Shown: one piece after another, positions 25,647-36,200 of the stretch
Numbering within the stretch: position 1 is the first letter of the stretch
Layout: every line of letters starts with the position of its first letter
Position numbers and translations under genes: made by a program
Notes under the pieces: model-generated
What the model was told of the DNA's origin: nothing
The model's input: only the letters and a program-made list of their open reading frames with translations
Database searches by the model: none
Origin: Sipunculus nudus
Taxonomy: Eukaryota; Annelida; Sipuncula; Golfingiida; Sipunculidae
Assembly (NCBI GenBank): GCA_026874595.1
Contig: CM049310.1
Location: 22,358,058-22,422,057, forward strand
Length of the DNA: 64,000 bases
Direction of reading: 5' to 3'

Positions 25647-27342
25647 AATATGTTCAATGAATAACTAAATTATTCCCGTAACTGTAAATAACGGTAAGTA
25701 GCGGTATTCTTTGTAAACCATACTATGATATTTACGAGGTATATCCTGACACATTAGTGAATATTGTATCTTAGGTTATACTAATTTAATATTCTGGTCA
25801 GGTACCTCGACAAAAATGCTAGAGTGATACTAGCTTATTACCCGTTCTTGTATTGGGACTGATCCACGGCAATCCGGGTCGCGCTTTGATGGGTCGAGTT
25901 CACCCGCTTGATACACTGGCGTAGTTAAAGAAAGATGTCTGTGCGATAGACGTTTAGCAAAATGTTCATATAATGTTTAAATTCCTCCGGATTTATTGGG
26001 AGTACCCCATCAGACACACTTAATTGGCAAGGTCCCCATTCCCAGTATATCAAGACCAAACACGCGCATCCTCGAGGGAGGGGCAAAAAGCTCAGTCGCG
26101 TGACATTTAATTTACAATTTAATTTGCGATTGAATGACACCGTCACTTATAATATATTCATCAAATTCTTGAAACAACAATCCGTGAGCGCTCCTGATAT
26201 GTATGAATTTACGCATTCAGACACCCATGTGGCTGAGTCAGCGGAGCCAAGCACAGCATCAGATGGCCAAGTCTCAGCAATGCGCACGCTCAAGGGAAAG
26301 GTGTATTAACTCGACATTATTCATGAGAAGTAGTAATAGGAAGGTCCACAAACAGTGTTAAATGAGGAATGGGGGGGGGGAGCATTTTTTTTGTTTCTCA
26401 TCTTTCTCATCAGGGGCCTATAATGATGTGACCTGCCTATAAATATATCGTCGTCATGTTTTTACGGATGGTGACATGAGGATAATGCTAAGCCGATTGG
26501 GCTGTAGACACGGATCATTCATATAAATTTCATCAACACGTCGCCAGCGTGCACGTTACTTCATACAAGGATCAAATGCATGACAATGCGGAATCTGGCG
26601 TGCTAAGATTATCTAACGACCAACTAGTCGCTTCCAGGAGACGCTTCCCCTCACCCATCTCCTTGGAGACAGATACATTTCACCAAACAACAGCTTGACA
26701 GGTTGCCTCAGGAGACAAGCCCTCCTTAGAGACAGATATTTGTCAGAAGGTCATAATTAAGTCATTGTATAAAGCAATGATTCTTTACTGCGGGGATTTC
26801 ATCTTTACTTCTTGAAGTGTAATAAGCTTCTAGAGAAAGGATACACGGCTGAATCTGAATGATTTATATTAAACATGAGGATTATACTATACATTAGGCA
26901 ATGAAAAAATACGACATCCATTATGTAAACGAACATAAAAAGTAGTTCCCTTTAGGCATCTAAAATGTCTGTCACGCCCACACACACGCTTAACAAAAAC
27001 AAATTCAGAGATCGCAGTGCAAGATTTGATAGTTAAAATTTCAATATTTTCTGTCTGTCGGTCCGATTATTAGTTTTTTTATGTGTTTGTAAGTATCAGA
27101 GGTATATTGATTGGATTTCAATTAAATTTTGCAAAAAGGGTAGGACTTAAAAGATGAAGAGTAAATCAAATTTGCTACGGATCCGCATCTAGATGATGCA
27201 GAGCTATCATACTTTTTTTTACGCCTCCATTTTTTAATGCTGTCTTATCTAATTCTTAACCTAAGTATGTACATCTGCAGAGTTTCCATTTCGGTTTGGG
27301 ATTACTTGACAGGGCGGTAGCACTCGCTTCCTATCATTTTTA
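25647..27342. other. Intergenic, nothing recognised
   Basis: Short chance frames only; one G run at about 26,371-26,380. Confidence 0.55.
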
Positions 27343-27613
27343 TATCCTGGTGTCACCCAGGCCCGATGTCTACCGCACCTGCGGGTCCTGGGTGTATAAT
27401 CATCCCCATTGCTGGGTCATAACACCGAGGAACCCCCCAAAGACGCACTCGTATGTGAGTGAAACACGGCTGTGGGGCACAACCTCCCCATTAAGCCTGC
27501 AGAGCGCTCACCCTGGATGGGGGCCGACCGTGAAAAACCTCACCGCCTCGGCTGAGATTCGAACCCACGATCTCCCTGCTTTGAGTTCTGCACTCTACCC
27601 CTGAGCCACAGAA
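27343..27613 (-). mobile_element. tRNA-derived SINE, copy 2
   Basis: On the minus strand the head has an A-box-like TGGCTCAGGGGTAGAGTG and a B box GGTTCGAATCT, then a body with TTTTTCACGGTCGG and TCGGTGTTATGACCCAGCAA. The last block is shared exactly with the copy near 14 kb, which marks a family and not a lone tRNA pseudogene. No clean target duplication or poly-A tail was found. Confidence 0.75.
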
Positions 27614-30236
27614 GCCGGTGGTTTTTGGGAATGGTTAGTTATTTGGGTGATTTGTCTATTAGTAATCTTTAAAAAAAAATTTGATAAAAAATCTGTTGAC
27701 GGTCAGTGAATAACCCAAGGAACAATGCAGTAGATTTTGGTTATCTGAATCTATTCAGCATTATGCTATGTGCACATTCATACAAAATCGTAAGTACAGA
27801 GTCAGCTCTCATGAAATGACGTCACTACTACCAGGCATACCCATCTGTCCAAGGATTGTAATTTTAAGACCACGAGATGCCCCGAAAAAAAAGCAAAATA
27901 TCGGCTAAAAGGGAAAAATCTAAGATAAAGAAATGGTGTCTGTAGATAATATATTACAGAATCTTATTACTCTGTGTATGAATAAAATGTATGAAATGTC
28001 TTCATCTTTGATAAATAAATTGTACTCTATCCCTTTAATTCTTTATCTTGTCGGCACGGTTATTTAAGGCAATATTTAGAAATATATCGTCGCCCTGGAG
28101 GTACATCGTGATGAACAAAACACGTGCGATTTAACCTCCGATCATAAATTTTTGCCATAATGAGACAGTGCAACTTTTATCTCAGCTGTCTTTGGAGCTA
28201 TGGCGATCACTCTTAGTCCGTTAACCGTGCACAACTCGTAACCGTTGGATACAGAAACATACTTAAAATTCATTGAAAATCTCATTGGAAAAAATGAAAT
28301 TAGTTCACGGCGACTTATATCCTCCGAGTGATGGGGCGTGTTTTCGCAACCAAAAAAATTGACACAAAATGACAACCAGTGCCAAATGCATCTTGTTTAG
28401 TAGCCTCTACCTACATGTCAGTCAGCTGAGCGTCATTGCCCGTTGGTCACTTCTTTATCCCGGTCAAGAGCCAGACACATGTATTGGTAATGTTGCTTTG
28501 CTATATATATAAAACAGCCCTAACCTGTGACCAAACCCTGAAATTCGGATATTTCATTCAACTGATTGGGTAAAAACCTTAACGGTTTGTCTGCGGTGTC
28601 ATTTTAATAATAATGAAGGAAATATAATATGGTCCAATAATAGCGTCATATCGACCCTCTGGCATTACGACAAGATTACTGGCGCCAGCGTGTCTTTACA
28701 TCTAAGTCCGAGGAACGCATTATAAGGCCTTATGAAGATGCAAATATTTTCGTCATTTCTGACAACGCTTCATGGCTTACAGGTGCACTGTCAATCAACA
28801 TAAACCAGACCAATCGTTAGCATTTTTGTGTACTTTCTAATAATACCAAACATGGGCGAGAAAAGGTCCGTTTTAACCTAGCACATTGGTAAACCCCTCG
28901 GCATGTTTGTTGAATTTATGACCGCATGAATACAAGCATGGCTCGCACAGGTTACAGGACGCAGGCAGCTTGCAGGCGATACATGATCAGACCTCGGAGC
29001 CACCGCCGAATTGCGCCAGCCGCCGCCAATTATTTAACACAGGCTCAGCCGCCGGTGAAATACTGATAAGCTGATAAAAAAAAGGATATTCGCTTGCATA
29101 CTTCAGCTTGTAAATACCGGTAGTTACTACAGTAAAATGTTCGCACGAACCCATCTCATGCAGATTTAACCGAGCTGCATGGCGTCGCAATGGTAATGCA
29201 TGATTAATTTTGTGGAAGCTGTAAGTCATTAGTTAGACAGTTAGACAGTTTACAAGGTTCCCGCAAGTCCCTTTTTTTCAGACTGAATAACTGGCATATT
29301 CCCAGTTTGAGCAAGGGCGTTTCTCTACCCCCGGTTGCTCAGAAATGAAGAGAAAAGTGCCAGAATCCAGATCTTTCCCGAGTTTATAAAGTCAGATACT
29401 GATGCTTGGTCATTTAAAGTTATTGAGGTCGATGTGCAATATTTAAAAAACATGATATACTGCGCGGTTAACATTCAGGATTAAATGGAAGAAAATCATT
29501 GGGAAAAGCTATTATATGTATGAAAAAAATAGGCATGCATTTTTGTTATCATTGTTTCCAGCCAATATAAGCCATTTTAGTGTACGTATAACCGTAAAAC
29601 GATGTCGGCAGCCAGCGACCGCTCATAACTACGTCATATTATAATCATGCTACAAATGTCATTCGCGTAAACACCTATGGATAAATATCATAATATCCTT
29701 GAGCGGAAACTAAACTTTTAAGCGAGTTTGATTGGTTTGCAATCTGAAATTAAAACGCGAGACCAATCTGTGTCAAACAGTTGCAGACACCGGCTGCTTC
29801 AACCACAGACAAACATGTTGCCGCATGAACATATCAGATCAGGGGTCACAGAGGTCGCGGGGAGGATTGAGGCCGACACCTGCGAAAATTCATGACAGAA
29901 TTCCTATTTCAATCAAGACACGTGACAAATTACGTATACTATTGCGACCGGGAAAGTTCAGCGCAGGATAAAAAACATGTCGATCTCAGTCTGGGCCAAA
30001 TGGAATCAGGGATTCATGGTTTTGGCAGTGAGTTGGTCTGTTCACATTTCATCAAGAAGAATTCACAATATGTGTTATAGGTAATTAACTTTTCATGATT
30101 ATTATAAAAACTCTTTGGCTAAGGTTCGACGATTTTGTACGATTATGTCACCTCTCTCCCTCCTCAAATGACAGATTATTACCGAATGTTTTTATTTATT
30201 TAGAGACACTCGCGGGTGAAGCATGAATTTCTGTAC

Positions 30237-30237
<1 letters not shown>
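27614..30237. other. Intergenic, nothing recognised
   Basis: Several overlapping frames of 80 codons or fewer without family signals. A CGCC-rich patch at 28,998-29,055 is the only composition change. Confidence 0.5.

Positions 30238-30309
<72 letters not shown>
30238..30309. repeat. (TA)n microsatellite
   Basis: About 72 bp of TA repeats, 170 bp from another, longer tract. Confidence 0.95.
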
Positions 30310-30311
<2 letters not shown>

Positions 30312-30476
30312 ACAAAATTTCCTGCCCTTTCACATAACCCCATGTGATACAGTTAAAAAAGAAGCAAACAGTACGTCAAGCCATGAGTCTAAGTTCGACA
30401 CACGAAAAACGATTATCCGGTTGATTTGTCATGCAAGTGAGCGCACGAAAATAGTTGCTTCAGCGGATGCAAACAA

Positions 30477-30583
<107 letters not shown>

Positions 30584-30973
30584 ATAGCTGAATTGAAACC
30601 TTCGATTTTCCAAGATGCTTTTAGCAATGTAACGTTTTATCAGTTGAGATCGAATAATTTATTAGTAACCAACGTTTGTCGAAAGGAATGAGGAAAATCA
30701 TAAATAATTTCATCTGATCATATAAGCGCTCAGCTTCAACAAAACACGCTATATTGTCAGATCTGAAAACAGAATGGGGGAACCCCCATCCTTCACGTAA
30801 CCACTCAGTCCTTTTACACGCCTGGCGTGATATTAAATAAAATTAATTTATCCAAAGGGGTAATTACCTTGTTAAAATATTTGTTAAGTTTGTTTCATAT
30901 TATTGTTCATTTAAATATAATTGTATTAGACTAAGAAAACATTTTGTTCATTAGATATTTGCCTAATTTTTAC

Positions 30974-31082
30974 GGCTCAGCCGGCTAGCCAGCCACAACG
31001 TTGTCCACTCAGCCATCATCATTGTTCTTAGACCTGAGCCGGCTCAGCCGGCTAGCCAGCCATTTTTTCTTCTAGCCAGCCG
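30974..31082 (+). repeat. Repeated GGCTCAGCCGGCTAGCC blocks
   Basis: The 21-mer starting GGCTCAGCCGGCTAGCC occurs at 30,974-30,994 and 31,041-31,061, with a partial CTAGCCAGCC at 31,073-31,082. GC-rich and internally palindromic (AGCCGGCT, GGCTAGCC) in an AT-rich setting. Confidence 0.75.
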
Positions 31083-33059
31083 ATTTACTGGTCAAAGGCT
31101 GGCTCCCAGGTCTGTACAGGATATGACCCGTGTCCATGGAGACGGTGTTTCAGTTTGGTTTGCGAGCTCACATATACACTATTTTGTGTTAATTCTTCAT
31201 TCTTATCATAATATTTATAAGCATAAATTAGCATAATAATTATTTGCCGTTTACCACAATATGAATACAACCTGATACAAGACCACTGCGATACATTCCT
31301 TGACGATATTACTTGAATCACGACTCGAGTAGGCTTACAAGCTTACCCGATTGCCTACTGAGTCGGGATGTCACGGCTAGTCCAATAAATGACTGACAAT
31401 TAAGTAAAATAAATTAGCATATTCATATGATGATCAGTGACTTTCTTAGGTGGCTCACTGACCTAGTTTCAAGTAAAATCCCCAAGTACGGAGTACCCAT
31501 TTGATTATTTTTTAAATTAATTGTACATTAATATGGAGTGGCATATGTTTATATGTTAGCATGATAACTTAGGTTAGAGAGCACACGTGCCTTGTTTGAT
31601 GTTAATTTCAGTACAGTTGTCTGAACGATCTCAATAGTAACGTTGTTTATTGAAGACTTCAAAGGTTTAACACCTGCTTAGTTTGCTTTTCTCAGGGTTT
31701 GATCACTGAAGGCGTGTCCATCTCAATATTTGTGTATTAATTGACGGTCGGCTTAATAGACTGTGATGACTGGCCAGAAGACGAACGGGACCTGTGACAT
31801 CAGCAAGCACATATAAGCCGTGTTTGAGTTGAAAATCGCAACAATTGCCTGTTCAGTGCTCCAGTTTGGGTGTAATCTGACGGTTGTCTGCAGTTTAGAG
31901 GCAGGTCGGCGTTCATCAGTCTAGACAGCTGAGCGTACACAGTCCGTGTCTAAGGGAGACCACGTTGATACCTCTGTAACGGACTTCAGAGCGGATATCG
32001 CAATTGCTGACCGACTGGTACTTCGTCGATTTATAAATGTTGTGAGCGCTTCCAGTAATAGGACAAGAACATTATTTAAGGCATATTCAGTTACCTAGTG
32101 CTGGGTGATTCCAGGAAACATCATCTGTTAAAGAGATTGATTTTAAGTTCAGATAGAATAGGCAGTCAGTACTGAGTGAACTGTGCCTTGAGGGGCTGAC
32201 GTGTATTCCAGCGAGAAACTGTTGGTGATTGGACCCTGTGCATATACAAGTGAACTGATAGTGCTGTGTACACAGTGAGAGCGAATTGTGATGTGAGCAG
32301 CTTGATATTCCGATATCAGGTGTGCGGGATGGTCATGTGATCAGGAGCAGTGTAAACAGAGGACCCCCCCCCCCCCCCTGTGCTTATACAAGTGAACATA
32401 ACGGACTTACTGATTTTGTGTTTCTTATTGTAGGCTTATGATCATCAGTGTTTATAGGTATGGAGCGCTTGTGTTTTCTTTTTTTAATATATTGATTTGT
32501 TTTGTTAACTCAAGAATTATTCATCTTTTGGAGTGTATGTATATATGAGTTTCAGCCGATTTGGTTTACCATTAAAAAAAACTGGTCGTTCATACCTATA
32601 GGGATGTGACAGACAGTTCTCACAATTAATTATGCGTACAATTTTATGTTTCATCTTCCGTAACTCCGCATCGAATGCCCGTGCCTGACATGGTTTCAGT
32701 ATCAAGGAGCATGACAATAAATGCCCTTGTGAATAGAATAAACTGGGTAACCCTAGAAGCAGAGCTTCACATACACAAGAAAGATACACAATAGAAATTA
32801 ATATATTAAAACATGTTTATTATTTGTGGTAATACAACAACACCTGCATCGACGACGTAATAAATTATAGTTTTAATTATATTGTGAAGGATATATTCAG
32901 ATTTATCCTGGATTATAATGATCTGAATAAATAAGAAAGTTATATCAGGAACGCTGCGCCAGGAGGCGCTCCTGGCATCCAGGCTCGTGAATGTCTTCTT
33001 GCCTCTCTCCTTGGTGTTTTTGTTTTTGTTCCCTGTATCACGTTATTCTGAGCAAGTAT
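31083..33059. other. Downstream flank of the cyclase gene; promoter- or LTR-like block at 31.8-32.4 kb
   Basis: 31,800-32,440 is GC-richer and lacks long frames. A TATAAG at 31,811 lies about 30 bp before a GTTCAGTGCTCC stretch. The block TGTGC-TATACAAGTGAAC occurs twice (about 32,237 and 32,379). It could be an untranslated first exon, an LTR or another repeat on the plus strand; nothing decides between them. Confidence 0.3.
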
Positions 33060-33065
33060 TTTATT
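33060..33065 (-). terminator. Probable polyadenylation signal of the cyclase gene
   Basis: AATAAA on the minus strand, 72 bases after the stop codon, within taataaaatac. It is the nearest canonical hexamer downstream. No strong GU-rich element is evident just after it. Confidence 0.55.
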
Positions 33066-33136
33066 AGACCTATTATCCAGATCCACATGTAGTCATTTCG
33101 GACATATTCCCAATTTTCCCTTTTTGTTGTTCACTT

Positions 33137-33295
33137 TCAACAGTCAGTTATACACTGGTTTGGTAAAACGTGTTCTGAATCTCTTCCTGTGAGGAAATAC
33201 GTCATCAAGTCGCCTTTCCCTTTCACTTTGACTAGTCCTCGCTTCTCAAAAATAAAACCAAATTCTGACAGCAGCTTCATGGTCTCCTCAACAAC
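33137..33295 (-). CDS. ADCY3: Cyclase exon 17 (C2 end, stop codon)
   Basis: 159 nt including TGA, acceptor ctacag. It encodes [20 protein letters not shown], then [18 protein letters not shown] and a short tail ending in DC. The second Lys of VKGKG is the phosphate-contacting Lys of C2. An earlier TGA at 33,144-33,146 is out of frame. The tail is shorter than in vertebrate type 3. Confidence 0.95.
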   Translation of the reverse strand, partial: VVEETMKLLSEFGFIFEKRGLVKVKGKGDLMTYFLTGRDSEHVLPNQCITDC

Positions 33296-36200
33296 CTGTA
33301 GACAAAGAATATCCCGTCAGCACAATGCATGGTGTATTGTACAGAAACTTTACAATCATATTTGAATCAAAATGGTTTTGCGATTAAAATTCCCATTTTG
33401 TGTGCCCATGCGTCTGCTATGCATAACGGATGATATATGTAAATGACCAACTTCGCAATGGCATATTGAAAATCTAAATCAACGTTTATATTCAGTCACT
33501 ACTTAAAATGCTGCAAATGATTGAGAATTGTGGTGAATCTATCAGCGAGTGACAAGGGTCCATATTTTGCACTTTTTGATGACGATTTTTTTATTCTTAT
33601 CCCTCGCGGTGGGACGTATAAAGCAAAGCACAATGATTTCAGTGTGCCATGGCCTTCTTCACCTTCTGCTTTATTGTACAGTCCAGGGCAGGAGCAACAG
33701 GTGGATGCCACCCCCTTCCCTCACATACTTTGAATATATTATTTTTTACAAAGCTCAAAACAAAGTCACAATATCTTAATTGTACTGTATTATTTGACAT
33801 GTAATAAGAGATTTCTTTTTGAAGCAAGCTCAGTCCTAACCAACTGTCTCTTCCCCCTCAGTCCTCGGTCACTGGCCGTCTTAAACTAGGCCCCGGTGTA
33901 GATTCTCCTATCCGAATGCCGAGTAGCAATATCACATGTTCATTTAGAAAACTAAATTTTCATCTTCCTTCTAGTGGGGTATTATTAGCACCTGCTTTGT
34001 TTGTAGCACTTGCAGATACAAGACAGGCCGTAAGTTCAGCTCCCTGCTGCCATGTATTACAGAAAGGAAGACCAGACAGCAGGAACTGCAGGTACTGTGG
34101 CATATATTTAGACACTACAGGATTTGAGGTAGCGGGAATCATTCCGCAGTCTGATTCCCTGTAAAATGAGTCAAATAAAATAGAAAAAAATGGTTACTTG
34201 TACCTAAGTAATTCTAAGTAAACACATTAGTATCCAAAGGTAATGTTGACTTTTACACATATTTTGAAAAGCACGTAAAAGGGAACGAAAGCTAAACCTT
34301 TTTTATTAAAAAATTCATACAGAGTAGTATCAAGGAACATACATTATCCGTATGGTCTTTATGACTATTCGGGAAAAAAATTAGCCACGGTAGAAATGTG
34401 GGAGTATGTTACTGATTCAATGACTAGAAATGTACTATATAGAAAGATGTTGAATGGCCATGCTGGTCCATCCCATGGAGATATAAAACAAGAATACACA
34501 GAAAAAGTCGGATCACCCCGTATGGGAATCGAACCCATGACCCTCCGATTGCCGGTCGTCTGCTCTACCACTGAGCTAACAGGGATCCCCAACTTCCTCT
34601 GTGTATCAGCACACTTTCATTGGAACCAGCGAAGTGACGTCACTACTGTGACTGGTATTATACATGCTACATGTGTCGACACGGCGACTTTGCATGTAGC
34701 ATGTATAATACCAGTCACAGTAGTGACGTCACTTCGCTGGTTCCAATGAAAGTGTGCTGATACACAGAGGAAGTTGGGGATCCCTGTTAGCTCAGTGGTA
34801 GAGCAGACGACCGGCAATCGGAGGGTCATGGGTTCGATTCCCATACGGGGTGATCCGACTTTTTCTGTGTATTCTTGTTCTATAGAAATGTACTGTATGA
34901 TGTATTGTTGAGTTTTATCAATATTTATAATTATTTTCAGGAACTCCAAATCTGCCACAATACTACAACCAATATCATGCAGAAACCATCAAGAATATCT
35001 ACTCACAAAGCAACAGGAGACATGGAGAGAATTACTTGAAATTAAGACGCCTTCTACGAGTAGTACGTAGTTGACCTATAAATGGTACTAGAATAACCCA
35101 TTCTACCCGAGGACGCTAATTTGATTTTGGAGATTTCTTGCACTATGTTACTAAATATTTAACAATATAATGGATTTGGGTTACTTCGACAATTATTAAG
35201 AGTGATGAAATAAACATACCTTGCTAAAACATAAAGAAAAACAATAATATACGAGAGAAAAAAATATCCCGCCACATGTTGGAAACATATTACTTGAGCA
35301 TGCGCAGTGTTGCTCTACTGTGCATAATTACCAATCAGTCTGGAGCACCCACACCAGGCTGACGCCTTTACGACATGCCACTGATATAAGTGAGAATATA
35401 TGGACAAATTTTATGCTTATTTAGCGCAAATAGATTTTAAGTGCATTGAAAATGTCGTAACTAGACACGATAAAAAGCTAATATCATCCGAGGAGGAAGG
35501 TATATTCTTCACTCAATGAGCCTCTCGAGCAGCTGTGACGCAGTCAGTGATACTTTGTTCACTTAAATTAATTGGGTGTTGGTTACAGTTGGCATCATAA
35601 ATATTATAAAAATACGTCTCTGAAAGAGACGTCATGTAGCCCTGTAACTTCAAGAAAAGGCGCCAATAAAGTCATTAAGTATAAAACAATTTAGTTTGGG
35701 TCAAATATTTCTTGACAATCCCAGGACTGTTAACACAGTGCAGTCATTATAACACACTGAAGAGAAATGTGAGCAGTTCATAAACCTTTAATGGGTGCGC
35801 CCCTTGGTGGAATGTCTATAAATATAAAAAAATACCGATGGTTATCCAATATTTATTATTCATAATTGATTATTCTTGATTTGATTGAAACTTGGCAAAA
35901 TGTAACCGTTTTGCGTTCTCTTTATTATCAACCTATTTGACATTTATTTCACGGGTTCATATGATTTTTTCGTTAATTTTTACCAATTTTGTTATGATGT
36001 CTATAATCAGTTCAGGCAGTTTTAAATAAAAATAGTGGGAATAGTCTCTCGGATACAAAATAAATCGTACTTATAACTGCTATCATGAAAATACCTACTC
36101 GTTAAAGAAAACCAAAACGTTAATCACTACATGTTAACCACACCACATCCCTACCCACCCCAAAGCCACGGAAAGGAGAAATCGGTCAAAGACTTATTGT

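Larger units (their letters stand above)
34487..34879. repeat. Perfect 187-bp inverted repeat with 19-bp spacer
   Basis: Left arm 34,487-34,673 and right arm 34,693-34,879 are exact reverse complements over 187 bases, with no mismatch found by direct reading; the spacer is 34,674-34,692. Each arm holds a tRNA-like unit, a Pol III-type T5 stretch at its outer end, and a palindromic gtgacgtcac (a CRE core) near the spacer. It lies in the last cyclase intron. A pre-mRNA through it could form a very long hairpin, and the DNA could form a cruciform. The exactness implies recent origin, gene conversion or an assembly fold-back. Confidence 0.95.

Noticed and set aside
27540-27613. Stand-alone tRNA gene
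   Set aside because: The head continues into a body shared with another copy at 13.8-14.0 kb, so it is a SINE.
33144-33146. TGA at 33,144-33,146 as the cyclase stop
   Set aside because: It is out of frame with exon 16 by the phase count. The in-frame stop is seven bases further, at 33,137-33,139.
34365-34958. Three frames of 75-117 codons sharing the same peptide
   Set aside because: They are the two arms of the inverted repeat and the tRNA-like units read as protein, not genes.
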